Source: Phymatolithon calcareum (lineage: Eukaryota > Rhodophyta > Florideophyceae > Hapalidiales). From it: a DNA stretch of 64,000 nt. Under the pieces are notes generated by a model. It made no database searches and had not been told where the DNA came from. It was given only the letters and a program-made list of their open reading frames with translations. The DNA lies in contig OZ345361.1 of the NCBI GenBank assembly GCA_977006965.1, positions 2,790,001 through 2,854,000 on the forward strand. Direction: 5' to 3'. Within the stretch, counting starts at the first letter, position 1; each line of letters opens with the position of its first letter. The position numbers and the translations under genes are program-made. Positions 43,301-53,422 of the stretch are shown piece after piece.

Positions 43301-43760
43301 TAACTTCAAAACGCAGCACAAGAAAAAATAATGAGGATGCAAAAATGGAAATGGTTGGAACATCAGTCGGGTGTCCGCTCCAGTCTGAAAGCCATTCCCA
43401 TTCTCTTGACTAACCTTTGGACGATACTGACAATCGCCGCGTTTAAACAAACAGATACCTTCTCCGCCCAGCCTCGCTATAGAGCACTGCAGATGCAGCT
43501 AACTGGAAGCGTTCCCTGAACGAATGTATGCGTCAGTCCCCACCGACTCGGCTGCACTCAGCTTGCTGCTCAAATGCGTTCAATGCGAGATGCAGGGAAA
43601 ACGAGTGAGCGCACTACACTACCGTAGTTAAAGCAATACTGTACGAGGCGAGTGGTGATGCTTAAGCAAATCATTTTGCGCCTTCGCCCGCCAAGACACG
43701 GCAACAGATTTTCACCTTCCACATCTCGTTCGCCAGGTGGAGAGCAAGAATTCAGATGAC

Positions 43761-44072
43761 ATGCTAATGTTAACAGAAGCGTGTCAAGTGGATTCTTGGT
43801 ATTTAATTAAGAATCCATGTAACAGCCGGGACACAGGAATACGGGGTGGAGAAAATTATCAGGTCCGCTACGATCCCGAACGACCTACCATGAGTGCTAT
43901 ATATAAGGGACAGAACTGCGAGGTTGAGATGCCTGAGAGTCATTTTCAACAGATTTCCTTTGTGGATAAAATCCATTCTGGCGAAATACTTTGGGACTGG
44001 TGCTGTGGTGGAGCTTATCGCGTTGCAACGTATACTACGGTCTATGAAGATGGACCAATAAACGGAATATGA
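43761..44072 (+). CDS. Possible small hypothetical protein
   Basis: 103 codons from ATG 43761, with a plausible globular composition (DSWYLIKNP, VRYDPERP, ILWDWCCGGAYRVATYTTVY). No family recognised. It lies alone in a gene-poor spacer and could be an exon of a longer gene, a remnant or chance. Confidence 0.25.
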   Translation: MLMLTEACQVDSWYLIKNPCNSRDTGIRGGENYQVRYDPERPTMSAIYKGQNCEVEMPESHFQQISFVDKIHSGEILWDWCCGGAYRVATYTTVYEDGPINGI

Positions 44073-44404
44073 ATGCAAAAGACTTACTCGGGCCCTCACA
44101 GGGAGAGAAATTCGAATACAGGCGATATTAGAAGGAGAGTAGAGAGATGAGTATCGAAAACAGCGAGAAGCTGCCCTGTTACTCAATTTGAGGCTTTGGG
44201 AGCTTTTAAAATAAATCAACATATATCCCCCGGTAGCACCGAGGCCCAGTGCATGGGATAGCGGATACAGTACAGACTCTAACAGTATAGCTGTCGTTCG
44301 AATTGCGTGCGTTTTTGGCCAGCTTGGGTGCAGTTTTTAGCTTTTCGCTTCCTTCACATCGGATCATGGCCGCAAGAGCAGTGCTTTTCACTCCCGTAAA
44401 CGAT

Positions 44405-44638
44405 GGTTATCATAATATGATAACCGAAATATTATTTTGCACCTAAATCGCCCTTTCGAAAGGGCAGCCGGAGTACTGTACGTCAGCGATCGCTGACGTA
44501 CTCCGGCTGCAGCGAGAATGCGCTCACCTCTAAGAGAAGTTGGCAATCGATTGATCAGAAGGTTCCCAAGCCATTGTCACCATTTTCTTTTCTATGGAGT
44601 AAATAGCGGATATCCGCTATTATCAAATATTTGATAAT
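44405..44638. repeat. Cluster of five palindromes
   Basis: In 234 bp: 44405-44425 (9-bp arms, GGTTATCAT/ATGATAACC), 44450-44465 (perfect 16 bp, GCCCTTTCGAAAGGGC), 44465-44509 (19-bp arms CAGCCGGAGTAC-CGTCAGCG with a 4-bp TGTA insertion on the left; its core 44478-44501 is a perfect 24-mer), 44602-44621 (perfect 20 bp centred on GATATC) and 44619-44638 (perfect 20 bp centred on AATATT). The cluster ends about 250 bp before the carrier start codon. Confidence 0.9.
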
Positions 44639-44886
44639 TTTTCGGGCCCCTTATTATGAACGCCATTTTGTCCCGGCTGTTACATGGATTCTTAGTTAAT
44701 ACTAATTTTTTGGGCTTCTTTATGATTCAACGAACTATCTCCAAATTGATGCTCGCATTCGTCCATCCACTTCATGCACCATTCCGCACAGTCGCAAAGG
44801 CTCAACTTCCACATTCATCGGACGCCTCAGTACGGAAGCCTGCGATCTGCTTTAGCGGTTTGGGAAAAATACGAAGGGTGACCACA

Positions 44887-46026
44887 ATGGGTACTCAACC
44901 CGCGAAATCTGTACCGAAGCCTGCGCTCCCGAAGGGGTTACAGTTTACCTTCGGTGGCGTTGCAGGTACGAACCCAAAACCGACTTTACGCATGCATCGA
45001 CAAGACGGCGGCCAGATCTAACGATGCTAATTCAATGCGTATTAATGTTCCATTTTGAATTCTCAGGAATGGCGGCCACTTGCGTCGTGCAGCCCATAGA
45101 TCTTATCAAAACGCGCATGCAACTCGCATCATCAACCGGCGCAACGGTGGGCGCCGCGACAGTGGGAGGCACTGCTCCAGGGCCTATTGTTCGACCGTAC
45201 GCAGTATTTTCTCCAGCTTTCGAGCAAGTGTTGCGCATTCTCTAACATTTCCATTTTCCGTATGCACAGCAATTTTGTCACGACCTTCCGCACCGTCGCC
45301 GGGACTGAGGGTCTATCCGGACTTTATAAGGGGCTTACGGCCGGTCTATTCCGTCAGATTACTTACACTACCACACGACTTGGCGTTTTTGGCGTTCTTA
45401 AAGACATACTCTCCAAGGACGGCGAGCCACTACCCTTCACCCATAAGGCTATGTGCGGCATGATAGCAGGCGCCTGTGGCGCAGTGGTCGGCACACCCGC
45501 AGAGGTAGCCCTAATTCGCATGACCTCCGACGGCAGACTACCACCGGCGGAACGGCGTGGATACACCAATGTCGCCAACGCGCTATCACGTGTCGTGCGC
45601 GAGGAGGGAGTGGCGACGTTGTGGCGCGGGTGCGGACCGACCGTGGGACGTGCCATGGTGCTCAACATTGCGCAACTGGCCACGTACGATCAGGCCAAGG
45701 AGGCGATTCTGGCCACCGGGCTGGTCGGCGATAACGTTGGCGCTCATATGCTTGCCAGTACGTTCTCCGGTTTCGTCGCGACTGCCGTGTCCATCCCGTT
45801 GGATAACGCCAAGACTAAGGTGCAGAGCATGAAGACTGTCAAAGGCGTGCCGGAGTATAAGGGGATGATCGACGCGATGGCTAAGACCGTGCAGAGAGAC
45901 GGGGTGTTCAGTTTGTGGCGTGGTTTTACGCCGTACTTCTTGCGGCTTGGACCGCATACCATTCTGACCTTCCTTTGCTTGGAGCAGCTCAAGGCGGCGT
46001 ACTACAGGAGGAAGGCGGTTGCATGA
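44887..46026 (+). CDS. Mitochondrial carrier, 2-oxoglutarate/malate type, 3 exons
   Basis: Exons 44887-44965, 45067-45196, 45270-46026 give 321 residues. Three repeats of the SLC25 fold are visible with their signatures: PIDLIKTRMQ in the first, TPAEVALIRM in the second (the P-x-E variant instead of P-x-D, as in oxoglutarate and dicarboxylate carriers) and IPLDNAKTKVQ in the third. Each is followed by an EG-xx-LY/LWRG element (EGLSGLYKGL, EGVATLWRGCGPT, DGVFSLWRGFTPY). The sequence resembles SLC25A11, the 2-oxoglutarate/malate exchanger of the inner mitochondrial membrane. The open frame in exon 1 reaches upstream to 44656, but ATG 44887 (MGTQPAKSVPKPALPKGLQF) fits the family start. The middle intron (donor GTACGC at 45197) is the least certain junction. 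Confidence 0.88.
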
Positions 46027-46361
46027 GGTATCGGCGTACTGTAGGGCATTGCGTCATTGCGGTAGGTGGCATTTTAGGGTTGTGGGAACGAATAGATCGA
46101 CCACTTGCTGCGGGATCTAATTTTGAGATAGTTGGAAAAGATGCAATCTATGATAAATATCTTGCCCAGATTTTCAGGAGAGCAGACGCACCAATGGATT
46201 TTCCCGAGTGCTCACATTTAGTTCGGTGCGTATTGTCCTCCAATTGCCAATGTACAGAAGCCGGGACCAGGCAGGGTTTTTGAACGTGCTGTAGCTGTTG
46301 GTAAAGCCTTCACTACCAGGCTGCCCCATCCTATCGTCCCCTGCACAAAACTGCCAAAGCG
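46027..46361. other. Intergenic, carrier to citramalate synthase
   Basis: The 335 bp between two plus-strand genes. A TACTGTA lies at 46036 just after the carrier stop. Nothing else is recognisable. Confidence 0.5.
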
Positions 46362-48224
46362 ATGGATTCCCTATCTTTTCTGAGCGTCGCAGAAGGACTT
46401 CGACTGCGCACAATAAGTACCGGTCTGTCATGCGGGCGCGGGCTTTCGGCACATCGTCACACTTCGTTTACATATCCTGCAGGCCCCGTTATGGTGGCAC
46501 CAATGCCGTCTAAGGCACAACGAGTGTCAAAGCGGGAAAATGCAACACGGCAAGCTACCGTCGATATCTACGACACGACGTTGCGAGACGGCACCCAGGG
46601 CGAGGGCATCTCACTCAGTGTTGCTGACAAACTGAAGATTGCGCACAGTCTTGATGACTTCGGTGTCTCCTACATTGAGGGCGGATGGCCGGGCAGTAAC
46701 CCAAAGGATGAAAAATTCTTCGCCGTCTGCAAGGACCTGAAACATGCACGACTTGCTGCTTTTGGTAGTACGCGGTACAAAGGTGTGACCTGTGAGGAAG
46801 ATGCAAACGTACAGGCTCTTCGAGCCGCGGACACTCCAGTCGTCACGATTGTTGGAAAGGCATGGGACATGCAGGTTACCGTCGTTCTGGAGACCACATT
46901 GGAAGAGAATTTGGCAATGATCAGAGACACCGTTCAATACTTTAAGCAACTTGGTCGAGAAGTCATGCTCGATGCAGAACACTTTTTCGAAGGATATCTT
47001 GCATCCCCTGGATACGCTGTGCGCTGTCTGCGTGTTGCAGTCAAGGCGGGCGTGGACGTTCTTGTCCTCTGCGACACGAATGGAGGATCACTTCCCTGGG
47101 AGATTGAACGCGTTACCAGACAAGTCGCTCTAGAATTCCCAGACACCAGGATTGGCATTCATTGCCATAATGATATGGAGCTCGGTGTCTCCAATTCGCT
47201 CGCTGCTGTACACGGCGGTGCAGTAGTCGTGCAGGGCACTATCAATGGGTACGGCGAACGGACTGGTAATGGAAATTTGTGTTCGATTATTCCGGCTCTA
47301 CAGTTGAAGATGAAACGTCAGTGCATTGAAGATGTGTCCGGACTGACGAAACTTTCCAGATTTGTCGAGGAAACAGCAAATCAGAGACATGTTGCATCCA
47401 GACCATTTGTCGGTGCCTCTAGCTTTGCGCATAAAGGGGGACTACATGCAGCGGCTGTACTGAAGGATGCAAGTACGTATCAACATATCGATCCGGCGGA
47501 CGTGGGCAATGAACGGAGAGTTCTTGTCTCTGAACTGTCCGGGAGGAAGAATATTATCAGCAAGGCAAAAGAGTTGGGGTTAACAGACCCTGAAATCAGC
47601 GGCGACTTGGACTGGGCGGCGCGTTCAAAGGCAGTTTTGAAGCAAGTGAAAGAACTTGAAAGTAAGGGATATTCCTTCGAAGGTGCGGAGGCCAGCGTGG
47701 AATTGATGATAAGGAGATTGACATTTCCGTCGTACAGACCCCCGTTTCAGCTCTCGGACTTCACCGTCATCACAGGGAATAGGCGAGTAAGCGGAAATAG
47801 CACTCTTCCGCCACATGAGTTTGTCATGGATGACTCGACAACACAAGCCACTATAAAACTCTCTCTTCTCGGACCAAAAACTCCAGGCGCCGATTTCGAT
47901 GCCTGTCCAACGAAGGTTTGTCTCGAAGTCGGCGAGGGGAACGGGCCTGTCGATGCTGTGAATAACGCGCTGTGCAGAACATTGCTTCAAGTTTACGAAC
48001 CGCTGCGATCTGTTGTCCTGTCGGATTACAAGGTGCGCATTCTTGACAACGAAAACGGAACCGCGGCCACTACAAGGGTGATGGTCGATTTCAAGGATAC
48101 GGAGAATGGACGGCGATGGACGACGGTTTGCGCTCACCCTAATATTATCCTGGCAAGCGTTAATGCGCTTATGGACGGTTATGAGTATGCCATGATACAC
48201 ATGATGCCGCAGTGCTTGCTGTAG
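46362..48224 (+). CDS. cimA: (R)-citramalate synthase (CimA), probable organellar
   Basis: 620 residues, single exon. After an N-terminal extension of about 60 residues (MDSLSFLSVAEGLRLRTIST, basic and Ser-rich, possible transit peptide) comes the HMGL-like TIM barrel with DTTLRDGTQGEG (about 71), FGSTRYKGV, LDAEHFFEGY, LCDTNGG, HCHNDMELGVSNSLAAVHGG (metal-binding histidines at about 267-269) and GYGERTGNGNL. It is followed by the communicator region and a LeuA-type C-terminal regulatory domain. The combination of FEGY and GERTGNGNL with an approximately 540-residue core fits the CimA family (TIGR00977) better than 2-isopropylmalate synthase. The reaction joins pyruvate and acetyl-CoA to citramalate, a threonine-independent entry to isoleucine, with feedback likely through the C-terminal domain. 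The alternative start Met45 (MVAPMPSKAQ) would remove the extension. Confidence 0.88.
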   Translation: MDSLSFLSVAEGLRLRTISTGLSCGRGLSAHRHTSFTYPAGPVMVAPMPSKAQRVSKRENATRQATVDIYDTTLRDGTQGEGISLSVADKLKIAHSLDDFGVSYIEGGWPGSNPKDEKFFAVCKDLKHARLAAFGSTRYKGVTCEEDANVQALRAADTPVVTIVGKAWDMQVTVVLETTLEENLAMIRDTVQYFKQLGREVMLDAEHFFEGYLASPGYAVRCLRVAVKAGVDVLVLCDTNGGSLPWEIERVTRQVALEFPDTRIGIHCHNDMELGVSNSLAAVHGGAVVVQGTINGYGERTGNGNLCSIIPALQLKMKRQCIEDVSGLTKLSRFVEETANQRHVASRPFVGASSFAHKGGLHAAAVLKDASTYQHIDPADVGNERRVLVSELSGRKNIISKAKELGLTDPEISGDLDWAARSKAVLKQVKELESKGYSFEGAEASVELMIRRLTFPSYRPPFQLSDFTVITGNRRVSGNSTLPPHEFVMDDSTTQATIKLSLLGPKTPGADFDACPTKVCLEVGEGNGPVDAVNNALCRTLLQVYEPLRSVVLSDYKVRILDNENGTAATTRVMVDFKDTENGRRWTTVCAHPNIILASVNALMDGYEYAMIHMMPQCLL

Positions 48225-49251
48225 AGTTTTAGACCCCTGGTTTGTTCTGCTTATATAGGTATTCAGTATTCCACCACTGGGAAACTTGAGTTTAAAGAAA
48301 CCCACATTAGCAAAAGTTAGTTAGGGAACATGCAAGAGGCGAAATTCCTGGTAATCCACAATGAGGGGGAGATTACGGGAATGTCGGACGCTGTGTTCGA
48401 AAGAACGTGCAGACATCGCACCCCCCAAAGCAGGTGCGGGAAGAATTGGGAAGGGCACTGTAAAAGCAAATTTTTGGTCTCCCCTGGATATGCCAGCAGT
48501 CGTAAAGAATCACCACCGCGAAGAGATGACCATATCGATCTGAGCACATGCCAGAGGTCTTATCAAGTTCCCAGCGAGAAATGCCCTGGCGATGTGTGCT
48601 GGACTCCATAGCACAACCTTGTGCCTGTATTCGTGTGTGGAGTGTGAACAGGTTGCTACTTTGCTGCTTCACATTGGTGTAGTGTTGCTGCTCATTTCAA
48701 CAAGTTTACTGAACGTCATTGTCACTCTCTTGGCTCTCCTAGGATTTTGAGGATATTGAAACTAAAACTACCCATATTCCATCTCATGGTGGCGAACACT
48801 AAAGGAGGCGTCGCCCGGTTGGCTTTGTCCAGTAGAACACATATGAAATCCTTCGCCTCACAACAACAAGATTTTATGCCGTTTCCAAATCTGTAACAGC
48901 CTTTTGCAGACGGTTGTTCGGATTCTGAAAACGAAATTCCAAACGATAAGTTTGAATATCCCTTTAATTCCTTTCCATCATCGGTGATATATTACTACTC
49001 GTATTTCCCGGTCTACTCTCTCTTTCCGGTCCTTTGTTCCATATGCGAATGTGCTGCCACGCGAACATTTAATCGCTAGTAAGGCGAGATTGAACTTGTA
49101 TACCAAGCATACTTCGTTGCATATGCCAATCATCACGTAAGGGTAGGAGAAGAGAGTCGTTCAAATAGTATTAATAAAGTGACAGGTCGCTCCTTACAAG
49201 TCCTGGTATAGAGACAGACTCTGCACGAGAATGGTCGTGTCATGATCAGAT
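48225..49251. other. Intergenic, flank of the retroelement
   Basis: About 1 kb between cimA and the hairpin that received the retrotransposon. Small overlapping ORFs (for example plus 48330-48611) have no recognisable features. Confidence 0.45.
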
Positions 49252-49274
49252 TGTAAGGCATGCAATACCTTAAG
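49252..49274. repeat. Left arm of split hairpin plus TTAAG target duplication
   Basis: TGTAAGGCATGCAATACCTTAAG ends in TTAAG (49270-49274), which is duplicated right after the retroelement (60614-60618). Together with 60619-60628 it would form a 33-bp arm matching, in reverse complement, 60647-60679 at 30 of 33 positions. So this was one arm of a foldback interrupted by the insertion. Confidence 0.85.
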
Positions 49275-49618
49275 TGTAGTATAATGGCAGGGCAAACCCG
49301 GACTGAAAACGGGTGTGAAACAATCACGATGCGAAGGAAGAAGATAGAACAAAAGGGGACGAAAAGAATGGGGTGTGAAGCTACCTTGGGAGCGGTAGTT
49401 TAGGGAACCGTTATAGATGAAGGCACGAAAACCTCCGTCCTGGGGTGCTTGCCCCCTTTACTGTAGAGGGACGTCGAACGTGGCATAAGTAGCACGACGA
49501 CGTCGCAGAGCAACACAAAGAAGCTAATTAACCTATCGTGGAGGTAATTGTAATTACCGTGGGTAGCAAATTCCTGGTCTACGCTGTAAGCCCGAACGGA
49601 ACGATTCACAATACTACA
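49275..49618 (-). repeat. LTR1 (3' LTR of the composite element)
   Basis: 344 bp, beginning TGTAGTATAATGG and ending CACAATACTACA on the plus strand. It matches LTR3 at all but two positions and LTR2 (in reverse) at all but one position that I could see. Confidence 0.95.
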
Positions 49619-49631
49619 ACCACCCCCTCCC
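49619..49631 (-). other. Polypurine tract of the composite element
   Basis: Read on the minus strand, GGGAGGGGGTGGT directly abuts the LTR1 start (TGTAGTATTG), the position and composition of a plus-strand primer. The same tract abuts LTR2 at 51637-51649 on the plus strand. Confidence 0.8.
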
Positions 49632-49860
49632 AAAACCGAAGCACGGGAAGGGAGCAGGAAACATTGCTGACCGGCTGGCTGGCACCCTGCCGACAAACGC
49701 CGCGTTGCGTTGTCCTCCAGTGAGTTGTGTGCGACAGTAGCGGTGACGTTTGGTACGTGCATTCGGCGCGCTCTCACGCGATCCGGTGCCTGCTGCGCGG
49801 AATTGTTGACACTCGTCGAGGAACTGTGTGCTTTTTGGAGTTTTGGCGCATGTAGATTCT

Positions 49861-50529
49861 ATGGATGTCTACCAAACTCTGGACGGGATCGATGCCGGCC
49901 CGGATGCGCGGGGGGAAGATTCTGAGTCACGTTGCGCGGTGTTGGAACGCGCGGGATTCTCGTCATCCGCGTACCGCGGTTTAGTGCGGTCGGCAGAATG
50001 GCGGGCACACGTGACGCTGCACGTGCCGAAGAGAACCCTGCAAGGGTGGGCATGGGGGAAGGTGCTGCCGTTTCGGATCGGCGCGCTCTCGTGCGGCCCG
50101 CGTGTACCTCGTGCCCTGCCGTCCGAAATTATCCGGGGAATGAACATTGACGAGATCACGGCCCTGTGGCGCCTGGACGCCTTTTTGCGATCCCCTGTGG
50201 GCGGGCTCGAACGTCCCCGCCGGTATGACGCACGGTATCTGTTTTTGCCGAACATGCCGGTGTGTGACCGTGACACAGGATGGGTGGATTTTCGTACGCC
50301 GTACTCGCTGCGCAAGGCCGAGCGCGTCCATCGCCTGCGTCACGGGCGCCTAATTCCCGGATGTTGCGCGGAGGTGGATGCGGCCGCGCCCTCGTCGCTG
50401 GAAGCCCAATATCCCCTCTGTGACCGCTATTTTGCACCGTATGAGGTCGGGGCCAGTTTGCTCGTGGGATATCTGTTTGTGGTGCGTCACTTAGGGCTCT
50501 TCCTCACCCGTGGAACTGGGCCGCGCTAG
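49861..50529 (+). CDS. Antisense ORF in the retroelement 3' region
   Basis: 222 codons from ATG 49861, reading against the outer element's gag-pol. Composition is protein-like (AYRGLVRSAEWRAHVTLHVP, DEITALWRLDAFLRSPVG, RYLFLPNMPVCDRDTGWVDF, a hydrophobic VGASLLVGYLFVV near the end). Further plus-strand open stretches follow in other frames (50543-50802 and about 50790-51150, with CDWVKFDPEEWRPLIDGSWR), suggesting a longer ORF broken by frameshifts. No family recognised. Antisense ORFs between pol and the 3' LTR are known in some plant gypsy elements. Its first part is repeated inverted in 51199-51409. Confidence 0.5.
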   Translation: MDVYQTLDGIDAGPDARGEDSESRCAVLERAGFSSSAYRGLVRSAEWRAHVTLHVPKRTLQGWAWGKVLPFRIGALSCGPRVPRALPSEIIRGMNIDEITALWRLDAFLRSPVGGLERPRRYDARYLFLPNMPVCDRDTGWVDFRTPYSLRKAERVHRLRHGRLIPGCCAEVDAAAPSSLEAQYPLCDRYFAPYEVGASLLVGYLFVVRHLGLFLTRGTGPR

Positions 50530-50775
50530 CCTACGGTACAATGCGTGTTTGATACACTATGGGTGCAAGCTGTGGCCGGGGAGTTACTATCCGAAGCGGA
50601 GGACGGGCGATTATGGTGGGTGTCATCGCATATCATCACGCGAATGATAGAAGTCGGTTTTTTCGACCTGTGCGGCCGGGTGGTTGAACGGACGGATCGG
50701 TTGAAGGTACTCCTCTGGGAAATTGAGACCATTCGTTGGGACCGGGTCACCGGCAAGCGGCACTTGCGGAAAAAA

Positions 50776-51148
50776 ATCGGTTCGGGGCGCCCATATTCGT
50801 GACTTGTGACTGGGTTAAGTTCGACCCTGAGGAGTGGCGGCCGCTCATTGACGGCTCGTGGCGGGTGGAACTCGACCGAGAGGGTCGTCCGGTGCACGAT
50901 CCCGTGGATCGCGGGAGACTTTTAGAAGGCAACTTATCCGCCTTTCGGAACCCAGAGCAGGGCCAGTCCGAAACCATCCGTCACCCGTCCTCGGGCCACC
51001 TAATTGCCAAACCACTGTGGGAGGATGGTCGTCAGTGGAGTCAGAACATGGGATGTACTCGTATTCCGCCAGTGCGCACCCGTCGAGCAGTGCGTCCACG
51101 AACTCAAGGCAGTTTACCGGTGAGGTCGGACTGGGTGGGACACCGACG
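50776..51148. repeat. 373-bp direct repeat, copy 1
   Basis: Begins ATCGGTTCGGGGCGCCC and ends GGGACACCGACG; near-identical to 56446-56818 in the same orientation. The pair brackets the inverted middle segment of the composite element. Confidence 0.92.
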
Positions 51149-51198
51149 CCGCGTGCGGGGGCCTGTGACACTTGCGCAGCATGGCCGTTCAGTCCTCT

Positions 51199-51649
51199 GG
51201 CGGCACCTTCCCCCATGCCCACCCTTGCAGGGTTCTCTTCGGCACGTGCAGCGTCACGTGTGCCCGCCATTCTGCCGACCGCACTAAACCGCGGTACGCG
51301 GATGACGAGAATCCCGCGCGTTCCAACACCGCGCAACGTGACTCAGAATCTTCCCCCCGCGCATCCGGGCCGGCATCGATCCCGTCCAGAGTTTGGTAGA
51401 CATCCATAGAATCTACATGCGCCAAAACTCCAAAAAGCACAAAGTTCCTCGACGAGTGTCAACAATTCCGCGCAGCAGGCACCGGATCGCGTGAGAGCGC
51501 GCCGAATGCACGTACCAAACGTCACCGCTACTGTCGCACACAACTCACTGGAGGACAACGCAACGCGGCGTTTGTCGGCAGGGTGCCAGCCAGCCGGTCA
51601 GCAATGTTTCCTGCTCCCTTCCCGTGCTTCGGTTTTGGGAGGGGGTGGT
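51199..51649 (+). repeat. Inverted copy of the element's 3' terminal region
   Basis: Reverse complement of 49619-50069 with very few differences, ending on the plus strand in the polypurine tract beside LTR2. So LTR2 is preceded by a 3' end and followed by a 5' end, the order seen at a circle or tandem junction. Confidence 0.9.
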
Positions 51650-51993
51650 TGTAGTATTGTGAATCGTTCCGTTCGGGCTTACAGCGTAGACCAGGAATTT
51701 GCTACCCACGGTAATTACAATTACCTCCACGATAGGTTAATTAGATTCTTTGTGTTGCTCTGCGACGTCGTCGTGCTACTTATGCCACGTTCGACGTCCC
51801 TCTACAGTAAAGGGGGCAAGCACCCCAGGACGGAGGTTTTCGTGCCTTCATCTATAACGGTTCCCTAAACTACCGCTCCCAAGGTAGCTTCACACCCCAT
51901 TCTTTTCGTCCCCTTTTGTTCTATCTTCTTCCTTCGCATCGTGATTGTTTCACACCCGTTTTCAGTCCGGGTTTGCCCTGCCATTATACTACA
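51650..51993 (+). repeat. LTR2, internal and inverted
   Basis: 344 bp, beginning TGTAGTATTGTGAATCG and ending CCATTATACTACA on the plus strand; opposite to LTR1 and LTR3. One difference from LTR1 seen (CTTC to ATTC in the 5' third). Confidence 0.95.
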
Positions 51994-51994
51994 G

Positions 51995-52008
51995 CGGTCT
52001 CCCGACCC
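51995..52008 (+). other. Primer binding site beside LTR2 (altered)
   Basis: CGGTCTCCCGACCC, one base after LTR2. The equivalent site beside LTR3 is TGGTCTCCCGACCC; here the first T of the CCA complement is C. Confidence 0.7.
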
Positions 52009-52474
52009 AAAATCTAAGCTTTGGAATGGGAAAAGATCGACCCCCGAAGGCTGCGTCTTCCGCCGCACGACTACCGACTACGCAACAGATAATGAGGCGA
52101 GGCCGCGCATCAAGAGTGATATCTGCATCTGCCCCCAACTTCGCCTCGATCAACGATTGACGCCTAGGGGAGGGCCACGTTCGCAAGATCGCAGGGCGAA
52201 TCTCCCAGAGCCGCCAGATCCCCTTGTCGCCGACGCTGAACAACTACAGCTCTCTGTGGACCATCATATGACGGCTACTACTACTACCGCGGATGCTGGG
52301 CTGCACGCGAAAGGTCGTGCAGATGACACCTCCGACTCCCGGTCCCATATTGGAACAGCCGCACGCGCGGCTAATTAGCTCTACTGCGTACCCGATAGCG
52401 GGAGGGATACGCCTGCAATCGAGGAAGCCTACCTTCGAGGGATTTTCGAAACTCCCCGATACACTACGCAAACT

Positions 52475-53422
52475 GTGTCGGCCCCAATCGCTCCGCCCCC
52501 AAGCCGGGACGAAAAACCTGAAGTCCTTTCGACGCACATTACTCGGGAACACATTCCCGTAATACAAGACCTTTTCGAAGCCCCATCAATTCCACGACAT
52601 GCAACGGTGTCCTTCACTAGTCCGGCAGAAACCGAAAATGGACAACCAGAAGTATCGGCAGGACGACTGACAACAGATCCACCATACAGACACGGAACTC
52701 CGGGGACTTCTGAAACTATACCGCAGAAACAAGCGACTCCACCTGTTCGATTTGTCAATCAGATTGGACCGGTAAGGATACCAGGCCACGCGAACTCTAA
52801 CCGCCAAGGCGGCCCACCCATTCTCGATCACACACCTTCGGAAGCGCCCTTTCTGAAGGGTAGTACCGCAGCCCCCGGGGCGAAGGGAATTAGCGAGGTC
52901 ATATTCAGAGAATTGTCGCGCATTAAGCAGGAGTACATGCAACTGGCACACGAGCAGCACGATCTCTTCCAGGCACAGGAGATGAAAATCCAGGATTTGA
53001 TCACTGCAGAAGTCCAACGACAAGTGGGGCATCGGCTCATCTCGCTGACCCGCCAATTGACATCCGCTCAAGCAACCTTGTCCCGGCAGAGCGAAGAAAT
53101 TTTCCGGTTGCAGTCCGCAGCCACCGGTGCAACGCTGATTCCACCGCTCGATCGAAATGGGCGTCCTCAGCGACGCCCCTGGCCGGATGCATCGACAAGT
53201 GACGACGAATCAGTCTTGGGTGATTGGGGGTCCACCTACCGTCACGATGAAGGCTGTCGTCGGGAAAAATACCCGAACCGGGTCCCAAAACAACGGGCTC
53301 GGCAAAGCGACCACATTGTGGTGCATGGCACCTGGGACGGGATTTCTGGGCACACTCTGATTGGCCGGGCTCTTGTTTGCTCCTGGAAGCGGTCCCTGTG
53401 GGGGTATCATACCCTTTCCTAA
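52475..53422 (+). pseudogene. Gag N-terminal region, plus-strand half
   Basis: About 315 codons open without an early ATG: a Pro/Thr-rich N-terminal part, a helical segment (SEVIFRELSRIKQEYMQLAH, DLFQAQEMKIQDLI) likely to be a coiled coil, then a charged tail. The first part is near-identical, in inverted orientation, to 59859-59163. The stop at 53420-53422 separates it from the rest of gag. Confidence 0.6.

Larger units (their letters stand above)
40301..44886. other. Gene-poor spacer
   Basis: About 4.6 kb between the RING gene and the mitochondrial carrier. Many TACTGTA/TACAGTA words (40636, 41447, 41693, 42168, 42214, 42272, 43638, 44265, 44474), one weak ORF (43761-44072) and a dense palindrome cluster at 44405-44638. 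No supported gene. Confidence 0.5.

Noticed and set aside
50845-51336. 163-codon minus-strand ORF across the 373-bp repeat
   Set aside because: It crosses a rearrangement junction (51148-51199), so cannot be an ancestral gene as it stands; the part within the repeat is open on both strands and remains undecided.
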